Source: Polynucleobacter sp. MWH-Svant-W18
GTDB taxonomy: Bacteria; Pseudomonadota; Gammaproteobacteria; Burkholderiales; Burkholderiaceae
Direction of reading: 5' to 3'
Assembly: GCF_018687495.1 (NCBI RefSeq)
Contig: NZ_CP061293.1
Location: forward strand, 1,488,001 to 1,552,000
DNA length: 64,000 nucleotides
The notes beneath the pieces are model-generated. The model saw nothing but the letters and a program-made list of their open reading frames with translations, did no database searches and was not told the DNA's origin. Positions 38,329-46,697 of the stretch are shown in pieces. How positions within the stretch are numbered: position 1 is the stretch's first letter; every line of letters starts with the position of its first letter. A program made the position numbers and the translations under genes.

Positions 38329-39113
38329 ATGATTAAACCCACTAAACCTTTGCGACTGTTTACCGCGCTTTTTTAAGTGCATGTATTGCATCCATGCTTT
38401 TTTTAGGGGGCCGCTCTAAATCCGATAGCAAGGGATCGAAAATCTTGGAAGCGGCAATCTCACCAACCATTCCACCATTTACATTTGAAGAAAATGGCCA
38501 AGTCGTTGGAGTCGATATGGAAATCTTTAAAGGATTTTGTGAGACCCGTGGTTACACCTACAAAATAAAAGCATATGACTTTGAAGGCATGCTTGGTGCG
38601 GTCGCTAGCGGTCAAGCAGACGTAGCGTTTTCTGGAATTTCCATCACCCCTAAGCGCTTACAAGTAATGGAATTTTCCAATCCCTACACTCAAAATGGCT
38701 GGGATTTGGTAAGCCTGACAAAACGGAATATTCGGATTACCAATCTATCGCAACTTAAAAATTATTCCATTGGCTTTCCGGCGGGCGCAGTCTTTATGGC
38801 TTATATCAAAAATGATTGGGAGCCCAAGGGCATTTATTCTGCAAGCCAAGTCAAGCTTTATCCTTCAATGAGTGAAGCGTTAACCGATCTTAACAACGGC
38901 AATCTCGATCTTGTTTTTGTCGATAGCTCAATGCTGCTGACCTATATTAATAAGATGAAAATGCCTCTCACGAGCAGCTACGCAGTCCCCTATGAAGATA
39001 AATTGGGTTTTGCTTTTGTTAAGAGCTCTCCTATTCGGGATGATTTCAATAAATATCTTGCAGAACTAGGCCCAGAGAAAATTCAAGCTATGGAAGAAAA
39101 ATGGAGTAAGTAA
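38329..39113 (+). pseudogene. Periplasmic amino-acid-binding-like protein, frameshifted in signal peptide
   Basis: From ATG 38394 an open frame of 239 residues gives an SBP_bac_3 domain (ILEAAISPTIPPFTFEENG, DVAFSGISITPKRL, LDLVFVDSS) but no signal peptide. Upstream, ATG 38329 starts MIKPTKPLRLFTALF and then hits TAA inside a run of six T (38369-38374). Adding one T would join it as ...FTALFLSACIASMLFLGGRS, an ideal export signal, giving a 261-residue protein. So the gene is broken by a one-base deletion, switched off by slippage, or misread in the T-run. The mature domain shows no other damage. No transporter permease is next to it, so it may be an orphan sensor-type binding protein. Confidence 0.75.
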
Positions 39114-39196
39114 TCTTTTTTAGCCGACTGGCCACCCTTAATCACTTTTTCAGTTTTCAGGTTTGGCCTATCAATTTTCCAACATATCAATAAAAG

Positions 39197-39763
39197 CTAA
39201 TCGCAGACCAAGTTTCCGGGAAACTTCCTTTGGGATGCACGCTCAGCCATTACTTCGAACCGACTGCGAATGCTATGTTTCATGAAGTATTCAATCACCA
39301 CATTTGGAATCATCGAATTTGGCTCCACCAGAGACTCATACCTAAAAATTGTTTTACCTTTGTCTGGGAACAACTTCCAAGTACCCTTGTAATACTTTGT
39401 ATCTCCACTAATTTGCTCAAAATTCAATTGTCGATTTGGGGTCTCCGTGTATTCAATCACCGACTGAATTTCAATCGGGATAAACAAGATTTGCTCCTCA
39501 ACCACTCGCTGTACCCGCACTCTATTGCCCGACCTTGAAATCACTTTTGACTCTGTGATACCCGGAATATTTTTAGCATCCTCATAGTCACTTAGAAATG
39601 CAAAGGCATTGCACAGATTGATCGGCACAAGATAGCTGGCATGAATTTGAAAGCGGCCATCAATTGCATTAACGGTAGTTTGTACATCAAAAGGATTGCC
39701 AGATTCTTGAGCAAATGCTTGCAGACAACATAGAAACAGCGTTGCGGAAAAAATCCATTTCAT
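39197..39763 (-). CDS. Exported SRPBCC (START-like) family protein
   Basis: This 188-residue protein has a clear signal peptide (about 1-19, LFLCCLQAFA|Q). The mature part has the START/polyketide-cyclase-like pattern: a helix 'CNAFAFLSDYEDAKNIPGITESKVISR' (outline), strands ending in 'RVQRVVEEQILFIPIEIQS', and a long C-terminal helix VVIEYFMKHSIRSRFEVMAERA. The family binds hydrophobic ligands. The protein resembles secreted cyclase-like proteins of betaproteobacteria, with no known substrate. A terminator for the upstream gene precedes it. Confidence 0.8.
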   Translation of the reverse strand: MKWIFSATLFLCCLQAFAQESGNPFDVQTTVNAIDGRFQIHASYLVPINLCNAFAFLSDYEDAKNIPGITESKVISRSGNRVRVQRVVEEQILFIPIEIQSVIEYTETPNRQLNFEQISGDTKYYKGTWKLFPDKGKTIFRYESLVEPNSMIPNVVIEYFMKHSIRSRFEVMAERASQRKFPGNLVCD

Positions 39764-39803
39764 TGATGGGCTTTATGAGTGAAATAAACCATTGAAGAAT
39801 AGC

Positions 39804-39827
39804 AAAAAACCACCCGAGGGTGGTTTT
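39804..39827 (-). terminator. Terminator after the small exported-protein operon
   Basis: AAAACCACCC (39806-39815) and GGGTGGTTTT (39818-39827) form a strong stem. On the minus strand it lies about 30 bp after the stop of the 113-aa gene and is extended by T residues. Confidence 0.85.
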
Positions 39828-39857
39828 CCTGCACGTATCTCATGAATGCTGAATAAA

Positions 39858-40199
39858 TTAATTTGAGGTTCCCGTCGTATAGTCGTATACGGGCGCAGGG
39901 CTCCCCGCAGAACCCTTCAGGGCAAGGCTATGAACTGTTTCCGCCTCATCTGCTTGCACCTCCTTGGTCGCGCCTAACAAGTCCTTGAGCTCTTGCTTGA
40001 CAACATCCAGTCGGTCCTCTAGACGACGAAAGCGCGGATTCAATTCATCAGGGATCTGATGAGGGTTGCTTAATGCAATCTCAGATTGATCTTGAATATT
40101 GGCTTGAACTTGAGTAGCAACAACTCCGATACCCACACAAAGCGCAGTCAGCACAACAAAACTGAGGCGTGGCTTACTTTTAATAAATTGATATGGCAT
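39858..40199 (-). CDS. Small membrane-anchored or exported protein (113 aa)
   Basis: The N-terminus is basic, then a single hydrophobic helix (about 13-32, LSFVVLTALCVGIGVVATQV). The rest is periplasmic: a charged helix (about 55-80, LEDRLDVVKQELKDLLGATKEVQADEAE in outline) that may form a short coiled coil, and a Gly/Ser/Pro/Thr-rich tail. I do not recognise the family. AGGAGC lies before its ATG. It follows a 51-aa exported protein by 20 bp in the same operon. Confidence 0.7.
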   Translation of the reverse strand: MPYQFIKSKPRLSFVVLTALCVGIGVVATQVQANIQDQSEIALSNPHQIPDELNPRFRRLEDRLDVVKQELKDLLGATKEVQADEAETVHSLALKGSAGSPAPVYDYTTGTSN

Positions 40200-40219
40200 T
40201 TATAGCTCCTGTGAGTAAA

Positions 40220-40375
40220 TTAATAGGCTTGTTCTTGATTAAGGGCTTGATTGAGATAGGAAATCACTTGCTCAGTTTTTGGTATTGGATCTCCAACACC
40301 AAGGGTGCTAGCACTCACGAGCCCAGCAAAAAAAGACATTGCAGATACCAATATGAAAGCATTGAACTTATTCAT
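40220..40375 (-). CDS. Small exported protein (51 aa)
   Basis: The reading frame starts at ATG 40375, preceded by AAGGGGTGG. It encodes a signal peptide (about 1-21, FNAFILVSAMSFFAGLVSA|S) and a 30-residue mature peptide TLGVGDPIPKTEQVISYL... ending NQEQAY. I do not recognise it. The ribosome site, signal sequence and close spacing (20 bp) to the 113-aa gene argue that it is real despite its size. Confidence 0.6.
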   Translation of the reverse strand: MNKFNAFILVSAMSFFAGLVSASTLGVGDPIPKTEQVISYLNQALNQEQAY

Positions 40376-40617
40376 CGCCACCCCTTTTTTAGAAATCATT
40401 TGCGACCCACCTACTTCAACAATATAGGGTGAAATTAAGTCACTTTAGCGATGGATTTATGACAAGTTAGCGTCTGCTGGTGTTTGGAAGACCTAAAAAT
40501 GTGGGGCTGATTTTTTAATGGAAAAATATTTTGAGCGGCGGTAGAAATGTCATATTTCTTCCTGAAAAATGAGGCTGCTTGTGGGGTATCAAGCGCTATT
40601 GAAATGGGGAGAAACAA

Positions 40618-40797
40618 ATGACCACCTTTACAACTGAAGATCGAGAGCTGTTTGAGAGAGAGCCGATCCCGTTTTACGGATACTGCTATTTAACAGACCC
40701 AGCTGCGCACGATAAGAATTTGATGGGTCAGCCTGTCTTTAAAAAGATGAAAGTGGAATATCGGATTGACGATAGCAGCGAAGATTTAGAGAGCTAA
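40618..40797 (+). CDS. Small soluble hypothetical protein (59 aa)
   Basis: The ATG is preceded by GGGGAGA six bases upstream. The protein has no signal: MTTFTTEDRELFEREPIPFYGY, then CYLTDPAAHDKNLMGQPVF and an acidic C-terminus DDSSEDLES. The family is unknown. The composition and ribosome site make it a probable gene. The 240 bp before it hold no gene I can see. Confidence 0.6.
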   Translation: MTTFTTEDRELFEREPIPFYGYCYLTDPAAHDKNLMGQPVFKKMKVEYRIDDSSEDLES

Positions 40798-40833
40798 TCG
40801 ACTCTTATTGGCTTTAAGTCTTACTATAGAGGG

Positions 40834-41154
40834 ATGCGATTCCATCCCAATGTACTCGTTTCTTTCTGCATTTTGAGCGCCCTATTGCCATTAGGCACAT
40901 CAGCAGCGCAAATTTACATCACTAGCTACCCATCTGAAGCCAGCGCCAAGGTCTATGTAACGAAGTATGCATCCGAGGCAAACTGTATTGTTTATGAGAC
41001 TCAATACTCCTCTGAAACTGATCCAGGAGTCTGATTTTATACAAAATACAAAACTAATGCGCGTGCCGTAATTTATTACACCCAATACAAATCCGAAGCA
41101 GATCTCATTGTGTATTTCACAAAATACAAAAATGAAGCCCGCTGCCGCTATTAA
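40834..41154 (+). pseudogene. Repeat protein (DUF6150-like) with in-frame stop
   Basis: An exported protein (signal peptide about 1-24, ending SAA|QIY) is made of about six units of roughly 13 residues with the pattern VY.TKY.SEA.... The frame is open for 66 codons to TGA at 41032-41034. It then continues in the same frame with three more matching units (FYTKYKTNARA, IYYTQYKSEADL, VYFTKYKNEARC) to TAA at 41154, so the full gene would encode 106 residues. The repeat pattern matches the DUF6150 family as I recall it. Either the gene is broken by one base change, or a shortened version is made. Confidence 0.75.
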
Positions 41155-41186
41155 ACCTTAGTCACTAAACCCTACATCACCCTCCC

Positions 41187-41798
41187 ATGAAACTACTCTC
41201 CATATCTGCAGGCAAAGTTGTATCGCTTTTTGGCGACCATCACCCCAACTACCAATCTGTTGCTTCAGCGATTCATAAGAAGAGTATTAGTAACCTACAA
41301 AATCCTACCTCAGTCGAGATTGGCGTATTAGGTGTAAAGGGTGATGAACAAGCAGACCTCAGTGCTCATGGCGGGATTGAAAAAGCGATCTACGCTTATC
41401 CGGCTGAGCACTACGCATTTTGGAATCAACTCTTGACTCGTGAAACAAAGAAGTTGACCGCTCTAGAGTACGGAGCGATAGGCGAAAATTTCACGATTGA
41501 GGGCTTGCTAGAAACTGAGGTATTTGTGGGGGACATACTCCAAATTGGAGAGCTCGAATTTGGAGTAGTCAAACTTCGTGAGCCCTGCTTTAAATTCAAT
41601 GCCACAGTCGGTTATAAAGGCGCCGTCAAAGCGATGTTGCAATCCGGCTTTAGCGGCTGGTATCTACGCGTCTTAAAAACGGGAATATTGACTGCTGGCG
41701 CACAAATCAAGCTCATCCCCGGACCAAGAGAGCTTTCCATTGCCCAGCAAAATCGCAATCTACTCCAAAGCCGTAATCAACAAAATTTGTGGGAATAA
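41187..41798 (+). CDS. MOSC-domain protein (YiiM-like)
   Basis: This 203-residue protein has MOSC signatures: GVKGDEQADLSAHGG near residue 49-64, IEKAIYAYPAEHYAFW, and REPCFKFNATVGY with the conserved Cys (about 132-145). YiiM takes part in detoxifying N-hydroxylated bases through molybdenum cofactor chemistry, and MOSC proteins generally bind sulfur/molybdenum cofactor. It fits with the moaC gene at 21090. It is followed by a terminator shared with the convergent MHS transporter gene. Confidence 0.9.
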   Translation: MKLLSISAGKVVSLFGDHHPNYQSVASAIHKKSISNLQNPTSVEIGVLGVKGDEQADLSAHGGIEKAIYAYPAEHYAFWNQLLTRETKKLTALEYGAIGENFTIEGLLETEVFVGDILQIGELEFGVVKLREPCFKFNATVGYKGAVKAMLQSGFSGWYLRVLKTGILTAGAQIKLIPGPRELSIAQQNRNLLQSRNQQNLWE

Positions 41799-41800
41799 AA

Positions 41801-41826
41801 AAACCCGACCATTGCTGATCGGGTTT
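41801..41826. terminator. Bidirectional terminator between MOSC and MHS transporter genes
   Basis: AAACCCGA (41801-41808) and TCGGGTTT (41819-41826) form a stem with a ten-base loop. A long T run follows on the minus strand (after the MHS gene) and a shorter one on the plus strand. Confidence 0.85.
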
Positions 41827-41864
41827 CTTATTTGATGCAGACTACAGAAGCTTAGTAAATCTTC

Positions 41865-43535
41865 TTAGTCACGTGCGTAGATATCTACGTCTTTGGTTTC
41901 TTTAACAAACAGTGTACCGATTACCAATGTCATCGCAGCGATGATGATTGGGTACCAGAGACCGTAGTAAATGTTACCGTTTTGCGCTACCAAGGCAAAG
42001 GAGATCGTTGGCAACAAGCCACCGAACCAACCGTTACCAATGTGGTATGGCAAGGACATAGAGGTATAGCGAATGCGGGTTGGGAACATTTCCACCAACA
42101 TCGCAGCGATTGGACCATAAACCATGGTTACCAAAAGCACTAAGTAAACCAACAAGAGCAATACAGCAACATAGTTAATTTGTGCTGGATCAGCTTTAGC
42201 TGGATAACCTTCTTTGTTCAAAGCTTCACGAATTGCTTTCTTGAACTCAGCATCCTTTGCTTTAGCTTCAGCAGGGTCAAGACCCTTAGAAGAATAGCCA
42301 GGGATTTCTACATCACCGATTTTCACTACAGCAACAGTTCCTGCTGGCGCTGGAATAGTTGTATAGCTAGCAGAGTTAGAGGCCATCACTTGTTTTGCAA
42401 TATCGCAAGAACTTGTGAATTTCGCTGTACCCGTTGGGTTGAACTGGAAAGTACATTCTGCTGGATCAGCAGTAATGGTTGCTGGTGCAGTAGCCATTGC
42501 TTTTTCTAACGCTGGGTTAGCAAAGTGGGTCAAGGCATTAAACACTGAAACTGGTGTGTTAGGAATGTAAGTAATTACAGCCAATAACAAACCAGTCATG
42601 ATGATGACCTTACGACCAATCCTATCTGACAAGCTACCGAATACCACGAAGAATGGTGTACCGATGACCAATGAAGCAGCAATCAATAAGTTTGCAGTCT
42701 TAGCATCCACCTTCAACACTTGGGTGAGGTAGAACAAAGCATAGAACTGACCTGTGTACCAAACCACTGCCTGACCTGCAACCAGGCCAAACAATGCCAA
42801 GATCACAATCTTCAAGTTCTTCCATTGACCGAATGACTCGCCCAAAGGTGACTTTGATAGTTTGCCTTCTTCTTTCATCTTCTTGAAGGCTGGTGATTCA
42901 TTCATGGACAAACGAATCCATACAGATACAGCCAGCAATGCGATAGAAACGATGAAAGGAACACGCCAGCCCCAAACTTCAAAGTCTGGGCCAGTAAATT
43001 CACGTGTGAACAAAATCACGAGCAAGGAGAGGAACAAACCAAGAGTTGCAGTTGTCTGAATCCAAGCTGTGTAGGCACCACGCTTGCCATGAGGGGCATG
43101 TTCTGCAACATAAGTGGCAGCACCACCATACTCACCGCCCAAAGCCAAACCTTGAAGCATACGCAATGCAATCAAGATCACTGGAGCAGCAACACCAATA
43201 GTTGCATAGTTAGGAAGGATACCCACAATGAAGGTTGCGCCACCCATCAAGAGGATGGTGACCAAGAAGGTATATTTACGCCCGATCAAATCTCCCAAGC
43301 GGCCAAACACCAATGCACCGAATGGACGCACGATGAAACCAGCAGCAAACGCCAACAAAGCAAAAATGAAGGCTGAGCCAGCATCTAAGCCTGAGAAGAA
43401 CTGCTTGGCAATAACGGCAGCCAAAGAACCGTAAAGATAAAAGTCGTACCACTCAAAAACCGTGCCCAATGAGGATGCAAAAATGACTTTGCGTTCTTCG
43501 GCGGTCATTGGGGCTGCTTTAGTTGATGTTGACAT
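41865..43535 (-). CDS. MHS-family MFS metabolite:H+ symporter with large extracytoplasmic insert
   Basis: This 556-residue transporter is longer than typical MHS proteins (about 430-450). The N-terminal half has the classic VFEWYDFYLYG start, RPFGALVFGRLGDLIGRK (MFS motif A) and GLALGGEYGGAATYVAEHAP. The C-terminal half has FGSLSDRIGRK. Between the helix after YIPNTPVSV and the next helix at INYVAVLLLLVYL lies an insert of about 110 residues rich in Ala, Thr and Pro with two Cys (AECTFQFN and SSCDIA), probably on the periplasmic side. The substrate is likely a carboxylate or betaine-like compound; it is not certain. A dyad upstream may be an operator. Confidence 0.9.
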   Translation of the reverse strand: MSTSTKAAPMTAEERKVIFASSLGTVFEWYDFYLYGSLAAVIAKQFFSGLDAGSAFIFALLAFAAGFIVRPFGALVFGRLGDLIGRKYTFLVTILLMGGATFIVGILPNYATIGVAAPVILIALRMLQGLALGGEYGGAATYVAEHAPHGKRGAYTAWIQTTATLGLFLSLLVILFTREFTGPDFEVWGWRVPFIVSIALLAVSVWIRLSMNESPAFKKMKEEGKLSKSPLGESFGQWKNLKIVILALFGLVAGQAVVWYTGQFYALFYLTQVLKVDAKTANLLIAASLVIGTPFFVVFGSLSDRIGRKVIIMTGLLLAVITYIPNTPVSVFNALTHFANPALEKAMATAPATITADPAECTFQFNPTGTAKFTSSCDIAKQVMASNSASYTTIPAPAGTVAVVKIGDVEIPGYSSKGLDPAEAKAKDAEFKKAIREALNKEGYPAKADPAQINYVAVLLLLVYLVLLVTMVYGPIAAMLVEMFPTRIRYTSMSLPYHIGNGWFGGLLPTISFALVAQNGNIYYGLWYPIIIAAMTLVIGTLFVKETKDVDIYARD

Positions 43536-43578
43536 CAGTAGCTCCTAACTATTTTTATTGAAATAAAAAACAACGGGT

Positions 43579-43610
43579 CGATTATGCTTTGAAAAAAATC
43601 AAAGAAATCG
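43579..43610 (-). promoter_or_regulatory. Dyad upstream of the MHS transporter (operator candidate)
   Basis: CTTTGA and TCAAAG (43587-43592 and 43599-43604) are perfect arms six bases apart, with outer CGATT/AATCG adding symmetry. It sits 45-75 bp upstream of the transporter ATG. A separate hairpin, CTCGGG-N5-CCCGAG, at 43641-43657 could be a weak terminator for the TRIC-like gene. Confidence 0.35.
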
Positions 43611-43744
43611 ACTACTTAGGGTAATTCCCCATCAAAACGACTCGGGGTTTTCCCGAGAAATATGCAAACTAGAGGCATTCAAGCCACATGCCTAAGCCTA
43701 GCGTCTAATCGCATGGGGATTGGGTCCACGAAGTGACAGCGCAA

Positions 43745-44374
43745 TTAACGCGTTTTAGTAATAAACATTTTGGGAACATGGAGATCCCAATAAATCGCTG
43801 CTGCACGTAAGCTAAAAATACAGAACATACAAATCACAGAACCCTCTAGTGCATATTGCGGAATAAAGTTCAAAATCAGTACGTAAGCGCAACAACCCAA
43901 GGTCACCGGAATTGCATAGAGTTCATGTGACATCAAGAGCGTTTTGCGTCCAGCCAACACATCTCGCAATAAGCCTCCGCCAATTGCGGTAATTACGCCC
44001 AAGATCACGGGTGCAACAGGCAAACCAAAGTTCATGATCCAGGCCTTATTGGCTCCTTGAATAGCAAACAGCGCTGCGCCAAAGCCATCGATATACAACA
44101 TCCAACGATAAATTTGTGGCTGAGTAAAAAAAGATTCAGCAAAAAAGGTAAGTGCGCCTGCACCCAAAGCTAGCCAAACGTAGATTTGGTTTTCTGACCA
44201 AAAGATGGGGGCCTCTAAAATAATGTCTCGAATCGTACCCCCACCAATTGCGGTAATTAGCCCTAGCACCAACACCCCAAAAAGGTCGACCCCACGATCA
44301 GCAATTGCTAGAACGCCTGTCACAGCAAATGCCATGGTTGCTATCACGCCAATCCAGAAATTAATCTCTTCCAT
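43745..44374 (-). CDS. TRIC-like cation channel (UPF0126/YicG family)
   Basis: This 209-residue inner-membrane protein has seven helices. It has two copies of the internal repeat signature: TAIGGGTIRDIILE near residue 41-54 and TAIGGGLLRDVLAG near 128-141. The family forms trimeric cation channels (bacterial TRIC homologues). An earlier view of glycine transport exists for some members. It is divergent from maiA and not in an operon. Confidence 0.9.
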   Translation of the reverse strand: MEEINFWIGVIATMAFAVTGVLAIADRGVDLFGVLVLGLITAIGGGTIRDIILEAPIFWSENQIYVWLALGAGALTFFAESFFTQPQIYRWMLYIDGFGAALFAIQGANKAWIMNFGLPVAPVILGVITAIGGGLLRDVLAGRKTLLMSHELYAIPVTLGCCAYVLILNFIPQYALEGSVICMFCIFSLRAAAIYWDLHVPKMFITKTR

Positions 44375-44464
44375 GGCAATAAGTCTAAAGCACTTTAAAT
44401 ACGCTCTTACCTAAATTGCTGCCTGTGAATATACTCATCTCCATGTCTTTAGCAAAAACTCTCT

Positions 44465-45139
44465 ATGCAAACCAAGCTCTATAGTTTTTGGCGTAGCTCC
44501 GCCGCCTTTCGAGTTCGGATTGCTCTAAACCTCAAGGGCGTGGACTATGCAGTTATTCCGGTGCACCTAAATAAGCATGGTGGCGATCAACAATCAGCAG
44601 AGTATGCAGATAAAAATCCGAATCGCTTAGTTCCCCTACTAGATGATGGAAAAAATTCTATTCATCAATCGCTAGCCATTATTGAATACCTTGAAGAAAT
44701 TCACGCTGAACCCGCTTTACTTCCAAAAGTGTTAGTGGATCGTGCTTGGGTGCGCTCACTCGCCATGGACATCGCCAGCGATATTCACCCCATTACCAAC
44801 CTGCGTGTATTGCGCTATTTAATAAAGCAATTGGGTATCAGCAAAGAAAATAAAGATATTTGGTATCAGCATTGGATGCATCTAGGGCTTGAAAGTCTAG
44901 AAAAGCAGCTCGGCAAGGATTCTCGAGTAGGCCGCTTTGCTTATGGTGATCAACCGGGTTTGATCGATATCTGCCTTGTGCCCCAATTATTTAATGCCCT
45001 AAGCAGTCAAATGGATACTAGTTGCTACCCCACACTCATGAGAATCTTTGGTGAGTGCATGAAGTTGCCGGCATTTATCGATGCGTCCTGGGAAAACCAA
45101 ATAGATGCCGAAGGATCAAATCCTACTGTTGCTCCATAG
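44465..45139 (+). CDS. maiA: Maleylacetoacetate isomerase / zeta-class GST
   Basis: This 224-residue protein has a thioredoxin-fold domain with the zeta-class catalytic motif SSAAFRVRIALNLKG (about 10-24; Ser is the glutathione-activating residue) and QSLAIIEYLEE. The C-terminal helical domain has DIASDIHPITNLRVLRYL. The enzyme isomerises maleylacetoacetate in tyrosine and gentisate breakdown; other zeta GSTs act on small halogenated acids. No other gene of the pathway is nearby, so the exact substrate is not settled. The 3' end overlaps the AEC transporter gene by 24 bp. Confidence 0.85.
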   Translation: MQTKLYSFWRSSAAFRVRIALNLKGVDYAVIPVHLNKHGGDQQSAEYADKNPNRLVPLLDDGKNSIHQSLAIIEYLEEIHAEPALLPKVLVDRAWVRSLAMDIASDIHPITNLRVLRYLIKQLGISKENKDIWYQHWMHLGLESLEKQLGKDSRVGRFAYGDQPGLIDICLVPQLFNALSSQMDTSCYPTLMRIFGECMKLPAFIDASWENQIDAEGSNPTVAP

Positions 45140-46045
45140 AAATAGTGAGAGTGTTACCAGGGAACCCATAGTAGTAATTAATACAACACGAGAAATCACG
45201 CTCCCATCTGCTTTGTAATACTGTGCCAACATAAAAGGCCCCGTCCCCGTTGGCAATGCACTCAAAATCACAATCGCATTTACCCAAAGTGTGGGCAAAT
45301 CCAAAATTTGGGCAGCAATACACCATGCTACCAACGGTTGAATAATGAGTTTGGCAAAACTAATACTCCATGCCTGAGCTGGAAGGGAGTCGCTTTTTTG
45401 CGTCAGAAATAAACCAATTGAGACCAAGGCACAGGGGGTGGCAGCAGCCGCTAGAAAAGCAATTACTTGTGATGCAGGCCCATACATCTGAAATTCACTT
45501 GCAGCCCAAAGTAAGCCTGCGACTGGTGCTATGAGTAAAGGGTTTGTACATAAAGATTTGAGAACACTCAGTATGACTTCATGGGATTTTTTATGCGACA
45601 ACATGCCCACCTCAATCAACACAGTCGCTAAGGCAAACATTACAAACACAATAAAAGTAGAAATAATCGCCGGCGCTAAACCATCTTGCCCCAATGCCAA
45701 TGCACAGAGGGGAATGCCCATGTATCCAGTATTCGAGTAAGAGGCAGATAGCCCATCAAAACTCGATGCTGCTAAATCATGAGTGCGATACCAGCTCACA
45801 CCAAGGACGAGGATAAAAACCAGAAAACAACTCATCAGGAAAGCAAAAATGAATTCTGGTTGCCACAGTGTTTGCCAACCACTAGTTGCCGCAAAATTAA
45901 ATAACTGGGCTGGTAATGCAAGCCAGACCACAAAACGATTTAGCTCAATAGAGGCGCTTACCCCCAACTTACCAGTACGGCCACAAACATACCCTATGAG
46001 TATGAGAGCAAAAACGGGTAAAACGACATTGAATACGTAGAGCAA
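45116..46045 (-). CDS. AEC-family auxin efflux carrier-like transporter
   Basis: This 309-residue membrane protein has about ten helices in two five-helix halves. Signature regions: GYVCGRTGKLG, YSNTGYMGIPL (helix 4) and ALPTGTGPFMLAQYY (helix 9), with the crossover Pro/Asn residues. Bacterial AEC proteins move malate, malonate or other carboxylates. It is upstream of the gamma-CA gene on the other side and convergent with maiA. The substrate is unknown. Confidence 0.9.
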   Translation of the reverse strand: MLYVFNVVLPVFALILIGYVCGRTGKLGVSASIELNRFVVWLALPAQLFNFAATSGWQTLWQPEFIFAFLMSCFLVFILVLGVSWYRTHDLAASSFDGLSASYSNTGYMGIPLCALALGQDGLAPAIISTFIVFVMFALATVLIEVGMLSHKKSHEVILSVLKSLCTNPLLIAPVAGLLWAASEFQMYGPASQVIAFLAAAATPCALVSIGLFLTQKSDSLPAQAWSISFAKLIIQPLVAWCIAAQILDLPTLWVNAIVILSALPTGTGPFMLAQYYKADGSVISRVVLITTMGSLVTLSLFLWSNSRI

Positions 46046-46061
46046 TTGACTTCGCTTGGAG

Positions 46062-46586
46062 TTAAGCTATTTTCTTTAGGGATTTGATGTAACGCTGTGC
46101 GTTTTTTACGTAACGTCCCGCGATATCAGCGATACCCGCAATTTGCTCAGGGCTCAGGGCCTTCACCGCTTTGGCAGGAGAGCCAATAATCATGGAGCCT
46201 TCTGGAAATTCTTTTCCCTCAGTAACGAGAGCGCCTGCCCCAACGAGGCAGTTCTTACCAATTTTTGCGCCATTCAAGATCACCGCACCAATTCCAATTA
46301 AGCTACCATCGCCGATTTCACAACCGTGCAACATCACTTGATGTCCAACCGAGACATGCTTACCAATCAAGAGTGGATAGCCAGGATCAGTATGCAAAAC
46401 AGATGCGTCTTGCACATTGCTGCCCTCGCCAACCTGAATCAGATCATTATCGCCACGAATCACAACCTTTGGCCAGATGCTGGCATTTTTATGCAGCTCT
46501 ACTTTGCCAATTACTTCCGCGCTTTCAGCAACCCATACGCCTTCAGATAATTGAGGGGTGTATCCGTCTAGTTCATATATAGCCAT
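46062..46586 (-). CDS. Gamma-class carbonic anhydrase-like protein
   Basis: This 174-residue left-handed beta-helix protein has hexapeptide repeats and the gamma-CA metal-site spacing: [24 protein letters not shown] (His), and [12 protein letters not shown] (two His). A C-terminal helix follows the beta-helix. Homologues (YrdA/PaaY-like) may hydrate CO2 or act on thioesters; activity differs between members. It is divergent from the Rap1a-like gene and 16 bp downstream of the AEC gene in reading direction. Confidence 0.9.
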   Translation of the reverse strand: MAIYELDGYTPQLSEGVWVAESAEVIGKVELHKNASIWPKVVIRGDNDLIQVGEGSNVQDASVLHTDPGYPLLIGKHVSVGHQVMLHGCEIGDGSLIGIGAVILNGAKIGKNCLVGAGALVTEGKEFPEGSMIIGSPAKAVKALSPEQIAGIADIAGRYVKNAQRYIKSLKKIA

Positions 46587-46697
46587 GACCCATTATAAGT
46601 AAGACTAGGGTAAGACCTAGGTCTGGAGTCATTACTGAGGCGCAAACGATAAAATGGATCGGTTATGATGATTTTTCACACACTTAAGGGAGAACCC

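Noticed and set aside
40193..40432. Plus-strand open frame of 79 codons
   Set aside because: It lies opposite the 51-codon exported-protein gene, which has a ribosome site, a signal peptide and an operon partner; the plus frame shows none of these.
41032..41034. TGA as a selenocysteine codon
   Set aside because: No SECIS-like stem loop is apparent, the repeat pattern does not require Cys or Sec there, and no selenium gene is in view.
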